Source: Sycon ciliatum (taxonomy: Eukaryota; Porifera; Calcarea; Leucosolenida; Sycettidae). From it: DNA of 64,000 nucleotides. Location: positions 16,947,989-17,011,988 of the forward strand of contig NC_088647.1 of the NCBI RefSeq assembly GCF_964019385.1, written 5' to 3'. This document shows, piece after piece, positions 17,309 to 27,956 of the stretch (position 1 is the stretch's first letter; the number at the start of each line of letters is the position of its first letter). The position numbers and the translations under genes were made by a program. The notes beneath the pieces are model-generated. The model saw only the letters and a program-made list of their open reading frames with translations, was not told the origin of the DNA and did not search any database.

Positions 17309-19492
17309 CTACGTGCTGGAGGCAGCTCCTCTCTGATGCTTAGGGACACGACTGAACGAGACCTGGTCTCCCTCGTCTAGTAGCGCTACAAACCAGCGGC
17401 ACTCCGTCGTGTCCACGGTGCCGGGATGATACTCTACAGCTGCTACTGTACCAGTGCGATGGTGCATGGCCCAGAGAGAGCGCTTTGTGCGCTCCAGTTT
17501 CATGGATATGACGTCGCCGGCCTTCCAATCCTGGCCCAGGCGCCGGCCGCCGTGGTTGTGCGGCACAGAATTGCCCACCCAGCCTATCAGATTGTTGTCG
17601 GGCATCTGGGAATCGCCGGGATACATGAACACCGGATGTGCACTGAAGCATACACCCATATATAAACGAGAGCCATGTGTTTTGTCGATTACAACGGTTA
17701 TGGCAGTGTCAAGAACCTCTTGGCCTATTGCCGAGCTGCAAGCCATCTTGAAACAGCATGGCAAGTCTGTGGCACGAGCTGTTCTGTTTCCGTTCTCGAG
17801 TGCCAGGCCAGAGCTGGCGCTGTGTTGGGTGTCAAACGCACGGCTGGAAGGGTGGCAGGGTAAAATATCTGAGCTGATACTGTCAATTACTAGTAATGTG
17901 TTAACTGTGCTGCGTTGAGCAGTGCTGGCTTCAGCAGGCGTAGAGTTTTCCACTTCAGCAGGCGTAGAGTTTTCCACTTCAGCAGGCGTAGAGTTTTCCA
18001 CTTCAGCAGGCGTAGAGTTTTCCACTTCAGCAGGCGTAGAGTTTTCCACTTCAGCAGGCGTAGAGTTTTCCACTTCAGCAGGCGTAGAGTTTTCTACTTC
18101 AGCAGGTGAAGAGTTTTCCACTTCAGCAGGCGTAGAGTTTTCCACTTCAGGAGGCGTAGAGTTGTCCACTTCAGCAGGCGTAGATTTTTCCACTTCAGCA
18201 GGCATAGAGTTTTCCACTTCAGCAGGCATAGAGTTTTCCACTTCAGCAGGCGTAGAGTTTTCCACTTCAGCAGCCGTAGAGTTGTCCAATTCAGCAGGCG
18301 TAGAGTTTTCCACTTCAGGAGGCGTATAGTTTTCCACTTCAGGATACGTAGAGTTGTCCACTTCAGCAGGCGTATAGTTGTCCCCATCGACTGTATCCAG
18401 ACTGTCAGTATTGTGGTGCGCGGATGGCAAGGTAGGCAACGACATACTGGTGACCTGCTCACCAATCCGGCTAATGTCACTGTAGAGAGTAGCCGCGGTC
18501 TCATTGCTGAATGTGAACATGACCCTGCCAAATGCACAATCTTTGACTAGTGTCTCATTGGCCTGCTTCACCACGTCACTCTTACTGTTCCACACAGTGA
18601 GGTACTGCAATGTGTTCAGAAACTCCAAATCATCAACAGACTGGTCTTCAAGTGCCATGGCAAGAGCTTCTATGTTCACGGTAACTTCCTCCGTCAGCTC
18701 TAGCTGATTTTTGATGGCTTTTTGTTTCTTGGCTGTGATCCGTTCTATGTCCAGCTGTACTTGTTGTTGTCGAGTCTTGACTGCTGCAATCAAATCTCCG
18801 TAGAATTTTCCAGCAGCCCTGCAAGCACTCTCTCTCTGCTCACTGATGTTGGCGAGGCTCGACTTCAACTCCCTTGAATGCACTCGCAACGTCTCAACCA
18901 AGGCCTTCTCCGAGTCATTGGTAGTGAGGGAATCTCTCCATTCCTTCCCTAATGTCCTACTATCACCCATTGGGTGGGAATCGTCAACGCATTCTGAGTC
19001 GTAGCACTCTAAGCACACAAAATGTTTGCACACTCTGCAGAAGCTTCTCAAAGGTGTCAGGCAGTGTCCACACTTTAGATAGGTGTTCTTCTCCTCTGGC
19101 TCACTGGTGCTGCGTGTTGTGCAGCGCAGACAAGTACAGTCACCACAGACCTTCAGTGGCAACTTTACCGCACTGACCTTACTGGGAGTTTGTACCAGTT
19201 TCCAAATCTTGTGTGCATACGTGGAACGCGCACGCAAGTGGGCCTGGGCATGAATGTCGCAGAGGTTTTTCCGGCATTCTCCGCATCGGAAAAGAGCCAG
19301 CCCTGGTTTGTAGATGTAGCTGCATTCATCACAGTAGATCTCCTGCCCTGCCCGACAAGGCCAGGGCCGGGGACAGTCTTCCGCAGTACAAACAATATGG
19401 CGGCAGTCCTCTACGTACCATCGTCTGCATAGATTCTCTTCATCTTGCTTGGTGCGAGTGTTGGCTTGGTATTGATCTCTATCCATGATCAT
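17309..19492 (-). CDS. B-box-type zinc finger protein with expanded repeats (gene B)
   Basis: This paralogue of gene A has 727 aa from MIMDRDQYQ. The module order is the same: a first Cys-rich module (CTAEDCPRPWPC, CDEC, CGECRKNLCDIHAQAH), a second (CGDCTCLRC, CGHC, CRVCKHFVCLECYDSEC), a helical segment (ELKSSLANISEQRESACRAAG), a run of 19-20 ENSTPAEV-type units, and a SPRY-like tail (GDVISMKLERTKRSLWAMHHRTG, LLDEGDQVSFSRV). The extension GAASST after KHQR differs from gene A. The original start equivalent to gene A (ATG at 19573, MSDSD) hits TGA at codon 6 (19556-19558) and the following frame is shifted, so the protein must start later, just before the first zinc module. It may still be functional. 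The 3' flank is homologous to that of gene A. Confidence 0.75.
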   Translation of the reverse strand: MIMDRDQYQANTRTKQDEENLCRRWYVEDCRHIVCTAEDCPRPWPCRAGQEIYCDECSYIYKPGLALFRCGECRKNLCDIHAQAHLRARSTYAHKIWKLVQTPSKVSAVKLPLKVCGDCTCLRCTTRSTSEPEEKNTYLKCGHCLTPLRSFCRVCKHFVCLECYDSECVDDSHPMGDSRTLGKEWRDSLTTNDSEKALVETLRVHSRELKSSLANISEQRESACRAAGKFYGDLIAAVKTRQQQVQLDIERITAKKQKAIKNQLELTEEVTVNIEALAMALEDQSVDDLEFLNTLQYLTVWNSKSDVVKQANETLVKDCAFGRVMFTFSNETAATLYSDISRIGEQVTSMSLPTLPSAHHNTDSLDTVDGDNYTPAEVDNSTYPEVENYTPPEVENSTPAELDNSTAAEVENSTPAEVENSMPAEVENSMPAEVEKSTPAEVDNSTPPEVENSTPAEVENSSPAEVENSTPAEVENSTPAEVENSTPAEVENSTPAEVENSTPAEVENSTPAEVENSTPAEASTAQRSTVNTLLVIDSISSDILPCHPSSRAFDTQHSASSGLALENGNRTARATDLPCCFKMACSSAIGQEVLDTAITVVIDKTHGSRLYMGVCFSAHPVFMYPGDSQMPDNNLIGWVGNSVPHNHGGRRLGQDWKAGDVISMKLERTKRSLWAMHHRTGTVAAVEYHPGTVDTTECRWFVALLDEGDQVSFSRVPKHQRGAASST
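17930..18385 (-). repeat. Coding minisatellite, 24-bp unit, about 19-20 copies
   Basis: The units nearest the C-terminal end are virtually identical, while those at the other end are diverged (NSTYPEVE, NYTPPEVE). This fits recent growth from one side. Open frames on the opposite strand are a by-product of the 24-bp period and are not separate genes. Confidence 0.95.
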
Positions 19493-19900
19493 CGAACAAT
19501 TCTAGACGATAGAATACGAATTTCCGTACCCGAATTTCTTTCTGCTTCCTGATTCTCAATCTGAGTCTGACATCTCTTCCGATGTTGACGTCTTTGTAGC
19601 AGAAAAGGCCGACTATAAAACCATTGCCAATTGGCTTTCAATTCCACAGCGCGGGCAGCTGAGTTTGGTAACCTTTGAACAGACATTGTAGACAATGAAG
19701 CTAGTCAACCTACTGGCCCCTACTATTATATGTCACGCCGAGAAGTCCACCGTTGACCACTCAGCAAACTGCTACTGGCTTGCACTAAGAAAAACGCACG
19801 GACCCCGCGCGCTCCGCTGCTTTGCGCCACTCGGACGATACGGTAACTGGTTCTTTGCTGTTTTTACGTGTCAACCACCCGCCGCGTAGCAAAGTCTGAA
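19493..19900 (-). promoter_or_regulatory. 5' flank and decayed N-terminal codons of gene B
   Basis: Bases 19493-19573 still align with the first codons of gene A but are broken. The rest (TTGGCTTTCAATTCCACAGC, GCGGGCAGCTGAGTTTGG, GACAATGAAGCTAGTCAACC) is the promoter block shared with gene A and with the inverted copy at 25735-26005. Confidence 0.5.
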
Positions 19901-19942
19901 CCCACTCGCTAGGATGACGATCAGGAGGATACTGCGTAAGCA

Positions 19943-20028
19943 GTTGATGATCTGGATCATGGAGTGCGAGTGGTAGATCTACTGTGTGACACAGTAGGGT
20001 CTACCACTCGCACTCTAGATCATCAACT
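19943..20028. repeat. Hairpin of about 86 bp
   Basis: GATGATCT ... GAGTGCGAGTGGTAGA meets its complement TCTACCACTCGCACTC ... AGATCATCAACTG around a TGTGTGACACA centre. Confidence 0.75.
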
Positions 20029-20112
20029 GTGTGGATAGTTTGTTGCGGCCCTTGCTTCTACACAGACACTACAGTCGGCTGATTCAGTGATTGTGATAGG
20101 TGTCTATCAAGT

Positions 20113-20278
20113 ATCATGATGAACTCGGTTGCCGTCATAGCCGCAGAATGATTAATTGGTTCTCAGATGACCAGAGCATATGCGTGCTGTAGTGATACTG
20201 ATAGATTCTACGCACATGCTCTCGTCATCTCAGGACCAATGATCTCAATTGCCGCTATGACAGCAACCCGAGTTCATA
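20113..20278. repeat. Hairpin of about 165 bp
   Basis: GAACTCGGTTGCCGTCATAGC at the left pairs with GCTATGACAGCAACCCGAGTTC at the right; inner arms ATTGGTTCTCAGATGA and TCATCTCAGGACCAAT also pair. Confidence 0.75.
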
Positions 20279-20314
20279 CTTCTACTAGTAGTAGTACGTA
20301 CATATTGTTAGATT

Positions 20315-20555
20315 GACAGCATCATGGAAACAAGGTGGAGGACACTGTGTTCGGAAACAGTCACCTTACTACAATCTTCCGCGGTTGGCAGAGCCCCGGT
20401 CCCTGCGGACCATTTGAACCATAATTATGGGTGTTGAACCCGGTTCTGACCCTCATTATGCTAGAAGTGGTTTAAGACTTCTCCTTACGTCCGTCGTGTA
20501 TTCGTTGATCGCTCCTGGATGTCGTCCTGGTAGTCAAGTAGCTACTTGAACCTGA
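20315..20555 (+). repeat. Dispersed repeat (partner of 6655-6895)
   Basis: This is the inverted partner of 6655-6895, including GGACACTGTGTTCGGAAACA and CGCTCCTGGATGTCGTCCTG. No coding is seen. Confidence 0.65.
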
Positions 20556-20845
20556 ACTTTTTTTCTCTAATCTTCTTTTCTTCCAACTTCTTCCCATAGC
20601 GTCCCTCTCTCAGCTCGTCAGCTGTCAACAGTTACTGTCACCACCATGTCACTGTCGCGAGAAGGTGCTCTCTGTAGACGGGGTTGGTGATGTCCCGACG
20701 CGGCCATGGGTAGGCCTTTACCACGTCGGAACACCCCGGCTACACGTTGGTCACGTCAACTAGATCCGTTTGTAGATCACTTGTTGGTAAACTGGTATTG
20801 GTCAAGAGGACTTAATTAAAATAATGACATGTACCAGAGATAGGC

Positions 20846-22630
20846 GTGTCGCGCATCATCGGAAGCGAACTGAAGGAAATCATCACCACCCAGGAGGAGG
20901 TCAGAAAACTCCTTTCCGCTCTTGATTTCATGAAGTCGGCTGGGTACGATGGCATCCCGACGAATTGCTCAAGATCACTGCAGACGAAATATCGTGCTCC
21001 CTCGCAACTCTTTTCGATGAGTCCTTCTCGCGAGGCGAGAAGCCACAGGACTGGCGCGACGCCACTATCAGTCCTCTACACAAGAAAGCCTCTCGTGCAG
21101 GGGTCACCAATTATAGGCCAATCTCGCTCCTGAGCGTTGTCAGCAAGGTTCAGGAGAGGATTGTTCACCAACGCCTTTACACCCACATTGATCCCCACCT
21201 ACCGGCCGACCAATCTGGATTTCGATCTAAGGATTGTAGTATAGCACTGAACTACAGCTCTCCCGCCTATAGCCTAGTGCATGAGATTTCCGCCAGCCGA
21301 GATGCCGGTCAGGCAGTGTCAGCATGCTTCTTTGACTTATCAAAGGCTTTTGACCGAGTCTGGCATTCTGGCCTCCTGGCCAAACTCGAGCACCTTGGTG
21401 TCCGTGGAATTGCCCTTACCTGGCTCACAAGCTACCTGACTCGCCGCCGACAACGCTTCAAGATTGGCTCCGCTTTGTCATCGTGGAAATCCATTCCAGC
21501 TGGAGTACACCAGGGCTCTGTCCTGGGGCCTCTTCTTTTCCTGGTGTACACGATCGACCTCCCCCCAGCATGTACAAACTCCCACACCAAATGCAGCCAG
21601 TTCGCCGATGACACGGCACTCATCGCGAAGCATTACACCAGGGATCATTTATCAGCTGCATTCCTCCAACGTGCCGTGGACGCAGCAGGACGATGGTTGA
21701 AGGATTGGCATCTCCTCGTCAACACCACGAAAACCGTCGTCCTTTCCTTCCAACCCCAACACACCATCCACATCACGCTCCACTCGACTCGGCTGCAGCA
21801 GGTCCACCAACATACGCACCTTGGTGTTACACTCCAAGACGAGATGCGATGGACCCAACACATCATAGAAACCACCAACAAAGCCAAAAAACTACTACAC
21901 TAACTCCACAAGACACATGGCACAATGAACGCTTCCAGCCTATTGTTAATTTACACGACCTACATCCCAGCCGTTCTCGAATATGGCAGCCTTGACCTCT
22001 CCAACACCACACAGCAACAGCGGGACACACCGGAGAGAATTCAACGCCATGCTATACGCATCTGCCTTCGGATTACCCTCTTTGCACCAGTTCACCATAG
22101 TTCTCTCCTCCATCACGCAAAGCTTCCCACCCTTAGTTCACTACTCCTTGTTAAACAAGTCCTACTAGCATGGGACATCCACCACCAAACCTCCCTACCA
22201 CACCTGCAACAACCACATCTTGCACCACAACGTCAACACCAACCATACACCCTTCGACAGACAAGGACCTACTCTATCAGACACGCACACACAAACAGGC
22301 ACCGAGATTCCCCCATCAACAGTGCCCTCACCCTCTACAACTCACTCCCTATCGACATCACAATCCAACCTCGAAGAAATTCTTTCCGAAACAATGCGTC
22401 CAGTCTTCTTTTGAGCAGTACCTGTTCCTGCTCCGAGCATCCCCCTGATTTCTGATATCTCGAACGTGTACTTAACCATCTCGATCATCCCCGCTTGTTT
22501 TTCATGATCCATTGCTTCTTGCCTCCAGGTTAATTTCCATCTAGCTGTTTCTGGCTAGTACCAGTTCTATCACACTTATCAATCGTCCTTATTGGCGTCA
22601 CGCCATCGTGGAATAAAAGAATAATAATGC
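20846..22630 (+). pseudogene. LINE (jockey/CR1-like) reverse transcriptase and 3' end
   Basis: The frame shows FMKSAGYDGIP, then after a frameshift near 20965 DWRDATISPLHKK, NYRPISLLSVVSK, FDLSKAFDRVWH, AGVHQGSVLGPLLFLVYTIDL and the catalytic QFADDTAL. A stop at 21901 is followed in the same frame by STLLLIYTTYIPAVLEYG-like sequence and the C-terminal tail to about 22455. The 3' end closes with TGGAATAAAAGAATAATAAT near 22612-22630. The endonuclease part is missing, so the copy is 5'-truncated and lightly decayed. Confidence 0.88.
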
Positions 22631-23085
22631 AAAACCATGTAATTCCCGCTGACTCGCTGACTGAGTCAGTGAGTTCATGCTGTGTACATGGTGTAGCTCT
22701 TTCCCAAAGATTCTCGCCACTTTTTTCGCTACTTTTCGTTGTTTAGGAAGAAATCGCAACTTTCGCAACTGTTACTTTATTCATTTTCCCGAACTACATG
22801 TATTTCGCAACTTTTCCGGAACCTTGACATGGGCACGGGGTCAAAATGTCAAGTCACGGACTACATGTCCGACAAATGCATACTCGCTCTTTTCTCGCCT
22901 GCCTTCAGACTCATTTCAGGGAAACGGTAGATCAACGGTAGTTACGATAATGCGCATTCCCTTTTCCGTGCTGAGCTGGTGTTGAGCTGACTGCTCAGCG
23001 AATTTCTTCTCTACTCTTTCTGCCGCTGCAACTCTGCTCGGTCACCCTCTCCTCTCTCTTTTCCTCCTCTCTTCTCTTTTTCAAT
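22631..23085. other. No gene seen
   Basis: Low-information spacer between LINE pieces. Confidence 0.3.
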
Positions 23086-24022
23086 GCTCGAATGAGCTCT
23101 AGAGCTACTACCAAACGGAGCCAGCGAACGAGAATAGCAACTTTCAACGTTCGCGGACTATCGTCAAATTTCAAGCAAGAGCAACTTGGACAGGACTTGA
23201 CGCACTATCGTATTGACTTCTGTGGACTTCAAGAGCTGAAAATTGTGGATGACATCGACAAACGAATAGGTGTTCACAAAGAGTATCGTCTGATAGGATT
23301 CGGTCAGGAGACAGGTCGACATGGCGGAATTGGATTTGCCGTCTCCAACAATTTCCAGCAGTACCTAACAAATTTCAAACAAAATTCTGACCGTGTAGGA
23401 TACGCGGACTTCCTATTGCCGTCGCTACCGGTCGACAACAAGAGCAACGAACGGGTTCCTGTTCGCTTCATTATTGCGTATGGTCCAAACAACCCAGTCG
23501 CCAAGCAGAACCCAGAGCAACGAGACAAATTCTATGACGAGCTTTCTGAAGCACTGCAAGCTAAAAACAAGAGGACACTAGTGTTTTGTGTCGGAGACTT
23601 CAACAGCAAAGTTGGCAGTCGTCAGTGTGCGTCCATGGGTGCCTTCTCGAGAGGTACACGCAACGACAACGGTGAAGCCCTTGTGCAGTGGTCTCAGTCA
23701 AAACTGCCTTGTGTTGGCCAATACACTGTTTCAATATTCCATGCGCTACAGAACAACATGGACGGGATCAGTAACTAGCACGGATACTGGAGTCAAAAAG
23801 CAGATCTACAGCACTATCGACTATGCCATCGTCCCAGAGCGCTTCAGACCCTTGGTGGGGAAAGCATGGTCTTATTCAGGCACGGAAGTGACAAGCGATC
23901 ACAAGCTGGTAATTGCTGATATGGAGTTTTGCAGTCTCTTCCGAATCTACAGAGCTAAATCTCGTGGAAAGAAGCAGCAGCTTCAGCCACATCATAAATG
24001 CCGACACCCCACTAAACCCTAA
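23086..24022 (+). pseudogene. LINE apurinic-type endonuclease domain (EEP), frameshifted
   Basis: TRIATFNVRGLSSNFKQEQL, DFCGLQELKI, GRHGGIGFAVSN, FIIAYGPNN and VFCVGDFNSKVG are the ordered motifs of the endonuclease/exonuclease/phosphatase fold. A frameshift near 23700-23760 moves the rest (IYSTIDYAIVPERFRP, GTEVTSDHKLVIADM, with the catalytic SDH) to another frame. No RT follows before the next element, so only the nuclease end is kept. Confidence 0.88.
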
Positions 24023-24079
24023 TGCAATCCCATTCCATCCTAGACCACACCCCCCCCCCCCCTAATTTAGCCCCTTTAT

Positions 24080-25590
24080 CGAACAGCAACGGCGGCCTTA
24101 GTCTTAATCTTAGAGTAGAGTTCCTCAATGTGTGCCACCTTCTTAATAAAAAGCATGAAGTTGAGGATTTCATACTATCTCAAAAACGTTGACATCATGG
24201 TACTGGCGGAAACCTTTCTATCTAGCTCTACCGCAGACAGCTTGCTCAGCATACCTAACATGCACTTTTCCGGAGGGATCGTCCCAGTCATGGAGGTGGC
24301 CTAGCAACCAAGGCAGCTGACACAGCAGCGGCGTCAATGCCATCGTCCCCGCTGATTTTAACGGGAGACTTCAATGTCGACGTAAGCCGGCGCATGTCCC
24401 TCAGCTCGACAGTTTAAATCGCTTCTGCGACCAGTTCAATATCAGCAACAAGGTGCAGGACACTACCCGCATTGCGCCCCACGGCAGCAGAGCAACACTG
24501 GATCTCGCCCTACCTGTGGATGGAGCGATAACCTCCTGCACGGTTCTCCCTTGTACCGTCAGCGACCACTTTGCGGTCGTAATTGACCTACCTTTCAAGT
24601 GCACTGTGGACCCTCCTGCTGTCAAGTGCGGTCGTAACCTAGCAAGGATCGATATGAACCGATTCGCTCATGACTTGCATCATTGTGACCTGGAGAATTT
24701 TTCAACCGCTCAGACTGTGGATGCCATGTGGTATTCTTGGACTGACAAGATTGTTTCCGTTTTGGACGAGCACGCTCCTGTCCGAACGTATCGGCCTAAA
24801 TCTTCCTCCCGCACGCCCTGTCCTTGGACATTACCTGCCCTCCACGACACTATTCTACTTCGCAACGCAGCACATCGTCGCTGGCGAGCCTCGCCGACTG
24901 ACATGGATCTGCGAACTGTATTCACATCAGCACGAGCCGAGGCTAAGCGAATGTCCCGACGCCTCAGGGCCCAGTACTACAAGAATCTCACACGGAGTCA
25001 GGCAAATGCACGCCTCACTTGGAAGACAATAAACGAGCTCAGCGGCCGGACCAAAACTTCCACTCCACCCTCTGTCAGTATAGCAGCACTCAGCGAGTAA
25101 TTCAGTGGAGTAGTCTCCGATCCAAGTAGACCTGTGCAGCTATCCCTACCTTGTGGTCTGTCACCACAGGATCCTTTGCGGGAATTCCAGGCCACTAGTG
25201 TTGAGGAGGTATTCACCTTCCTCGTGAGACTCGATGCTCGTAAGCTGGTTATGTGAACGTAGTAAAAAAACAAAACAAAAAAAACTGAGGGCTGCGACAG
25301 TATTCCGGCATTCATCCTGAAGCATTGTGCAGCAGCCCTCGCCCCGTCGCTATCCATATTAATTATTGCATCCCTTTCGTCTGGCATTGTGCCTGTCTCC
25401 CTGAAGATTGCAAATGTTCGACCCCTATTTGAGTCTGGTGACAAGAACGCATCATATCTTTGCTGCCAATAGCATCGAAGATTTTGGAGAAGATAGTCCA
25501 CAAACGCCTGTGTGACTTCTTACAAACCCATTCACTTTTGCCCGCCAATCAGTTTGCGTACCGGCCACAACACTCCACGGAAGATGCCTT
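24080..25590 (+). pseudogene. Second LINE: endonuclease, linker and first RT motifs
   Basis: Translation in shifting frames gives LLNKKHEVEDFILSQ, ILTGDFNVDV and LPCTVSDHFAVVIDL (EEP fold), then the basic linker (RNLARIDMNRFAHDL ... KTINELSGRTKT), and after 25290 GCDSIPAFILKHC and LKIANVRPLFESGDKN, the start of RT. Several frame breaks are present. A roughly 40-bp A-rich insert at 25247-25288 interrupts RT motif 1. The element stops abruptly near 25590 at a tRNA-like fragment. Confidence 0.8.
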
Positions 25591-25646
25591 GACCTTGCTA
25601 TCATGACATGAGCAATGCTCTAACCAACTGAGCTAGTATGGGACCA
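25591..25646 (-). pseudogene. tRNA-like 5' half
   Basis: On the minus strand the D-arm reads GCTCAGTTGGTTAGAGC with a perfect A box (TAGCTCAGTTGG), then TTGCT ... AGCAA as a possible anticodon stem with an oversized loop. No T arm or B box follows, so it is a fragment: a tRNA pseudogene or a SINE head. Confidence 0.55.
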
Positions 25647-25734
25647 GGCTGAACCTAGAAGGTGCTGACAAGTAATTTTCTGCTGCTGCTGAACTGAAAA
25701 GCTGAATCGGCTACATCTGTGTGGACTACAGTAG

Positions 25735-26005
25735 TACAGGGTCAGTGCAGATAGAGAAAACAGCAAAGAACCAGTTATGGTACCGGAATCTTTCGTGTGG
25801 CGCAAAGCAGCGGAGCGGGGCCGTGCATTTTACTTTTTAGTGCTAGCAGCTAGCTGCGTGGTCAATGGTGGTCTGCTCCACTTCACACATAATACTAATA
25901 GTAGTGGCCAGTAGGTTGACTAGCTTCATTGTCTAAGATATTTGTGCAGAGGCTAACAAACTCAGCTCTGCCCGCGCTGTGGAATTGAAAGCCACCTGGC
26001 GGTGG
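25735..26005 (-). repeat. Inverted copy of the B-box gene promoter
   Basis: Read on the minus strand it contains GGCTTTCAATTCCACAGCG, GACAATGAAGCTAGTCAACC, CGCTGCTTTGCGCCAC and TAACTGGTTCTTTGCTG, matching 19632-19870 upstream of gene B. No coding part of that gene follows. Confidence 0.8.
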
Positions 26006-26240
26006 CTTTACCGTTGGTAGGGACCGGCGGATCCTGCTCGAAAAGGTGGCAGATTCTGCTCGAAAAGCAGTGAAATTGGCAGAACCATACAAACCTTATG
26101 GCGGGCAATTCCTCGAATTCTGCTCCATTTCTTTATCCACATACCAAACATGCATGAAACTTACCAGAAAAAGTACCGAATTCTGCCAATTTTTCCACAT
26201 CCGCATATGCTTAAACGGCAGATTATGCCAGCATACATGC

Positions 26241-27479
26241 ATTGTACAGTATTGATTCTCTGATTGGCATCCAGCGGGAGAAGGCGAAGAGGAAGAAGGA
26301 AGTGCGTCATAGCCAGGCGGAGTCGGCACGGCATATCACTATGATATCAGCAATGATGCGTCGGACGCCTTGCGACACACCATTGTCCTCGCCCGTGAAC
26401 CTGGCGCCTTGAGTTGGCTGACTTGCCATCCATTGAAAAGGTATGGTTTTTCACTGAGCAAAGCTGAGTTCATGGACGGCTTGTGCCTCCGTTATGGTTG
26501 GATGCCGCCGAGGTTACCAACTCATTGCTCTTGTGGACGGGACAATGGTATTGACCATGCCTTGTCATGTCCCCTTGGTGGGTTTACCATTATCCGCCAT
26601 AATGAGATCCGGGATGTGACAGCCTCTCTCCTTCAAGAGACCTGTCACAATGTCTCCATTGAGCCACAGCTGCAGCCACTCACTGGAGAGAGAATGAGAT
26701 ACAGGTCTGCTATTGTGGAGGAGCATGCGCGGCTTGATGTAGCGGTCAGTGGTTTGTGGGGCAGTCGTTTTGAGCGTACTTTACTTGATATACGGGTTTT
26801 TAATCCTCATGCACGCTCAAATCGATCTGCACCACACACCACTGTCTATCGGCGCCATGAAAAAGAAAAGCGACGATGTTATGAAGAGAGAGTGAGAGAG
26901 GTGGAGCATGCGACGTTCATGCCTGTTGTGCTGTCGGCAAGTGGTGGCATGGGAAGAGCGGCGACATCACTCTATCGCCGAATCGCGTTATTGAGAACGG
27001 AAAGGAGGAAGGAGCAGTACTCCCACGTAATATCTTACTTCAAGTACATCAGATGCCGTCTCTCATTTGCCCTGTTGCGATCATGCATCATGTGTTTGCG
27101 GGGTCCACGGGGTCTTTTCCGTGAGCGATCGGTTCGGCATCCGGAGTCTGCTGAGCTGGTTGTTGCTGAGGCCCAGGTTGCTCGCATGTGAGAATCTATA
27201 AATTGCAGCAGATTATTTTTATTATAAATACTGGACATGGATATTGAATTAAACTGTACTACTCAGTGACTTTTTACATTCTACAGGCTACGTTTTATTG
27301 TTGTTATTATTGCAAAGCTTTCCTTTTGATCTTCAAAATTTGAGTAATAATGATAATAATAATCTTGTCTCTGTTTTCTTTACTTGCTGCATCGTACTTA
27401 CAATTTTTTTTGACTGTGTGAAAAAAATGTAGTGACCGGTAAAATAAAAAATAAAAAATAAAAAAATTGTACAGTATTG
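26241..27479 (+). mobile_element. 5'-truncated LINE with 14-bp target duplication
   Basis: ATTGTACAGTATTG occurs at 26241-26254 and 27466-27479. The insert starts with frameshifted residues (QREKAKRKKEVRHSQAESA) and ends in AAAATAAAAAATAAAAAATA. The host repeat around it (GCCAGCATACATGCATTG ... CGCATGGGATCA) is continuous in other copies, for example 48350-48380 and 56751-56782, which confirms the insertion. Confidence 0.88.
26370..27191 (+). pseudogene. LINE C-terminal finger and nuclease-like domain
   Basis: This 273-codon open stretch has the same family signature as 1-1381: CSCGRDNGIDHALSCPLGGF, RHNEIRDVTASLL, EPQLQPLTGE, then ARLDV followed by LLDIRVFNPHARSN and REVEHATFMPVVLSASGGMG, ending in LSFALLRSCIMCLRGPR. 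The frame has no upstream ATG of its own and is shifted relative to the residues before it. The RT domain has been lost through 5' truncation. Confidence 0.85.
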
Positions 27480-27508
27480 CGCTGGTCGCATGGGATCAGC
27501 ATGACTTA

Positions 27509-27956
27509 CTGTAAAAGCCATTATTCTAACGAGGCGCATATAATTATAACGATTTCTCAAAATTGACTGGATTACGTGTGGCAAAGGTAATGCTCACTTA
27601 TTCTCAACGCTCAATAGGACAGTATATGTATCGATTTGAAGTTGAACCAGGGGCGTCGCACACGGTACGGTCTATACGGTATTGACCGTACCACTATTTG
27701 CCCCAAGTACCCCGTGAATCAATAAAATGCACTGATTTGGGCTCCAAATTTCCAAAATTTTCGGCTCAGCCATCCCTCCCCCACGAGTAAATTGTACTTC
27801 AGATGGCTGACCGTACCACACTGAAATCCCTTCCGACGCCTGATTTCTGTATGACGATTTTTATTTTAACGACAGATTTCTCCAACTCGTTAGAGTTGGC
27901 ACTTCGTTATTAGTATTACTATTATGGGCTTACAGACTTACAATGTAGTTTTACAG
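27509..27956. mobile_element. Short TA-flanked inverted-repeat element
   Basis: CTGTAAAA at 27509 and TTTTACAG at 27956 are complements, with TA outside both. TAACGA...TTTCTC blocks near each end also mirror. It interrupts the same host repeat as the LINE just upstream (ATGACT ... CTTTGTGCACTGC). An inner piece at 27649-27841 with CAGGGGCGTCG and CGACGCCTG ends may be a second nested element. Confidence 0.6.

Noticed and set aside
17915-18329. Open frames on the plus strand across the minisatellite (FSRRRVFH and SAGVEFST repeats)
   Set aside because: They are automatic by-products of a 24-bp period with no stop; the minus-strand frame carries the zinc fingers and tail.
25591-25646. Functional tRNA gene
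   Set aside because: There is an A box and D arm but no T arm, no B box and an oversized anticodon loop.
27649-27841. Separate hAT MITE with CAGGGGCGTCG and CGACGCCTG ends
   Set aside because: I could not find an 8-bp duplication and the inner ends pair poorly; noted only inside the enclosing element.
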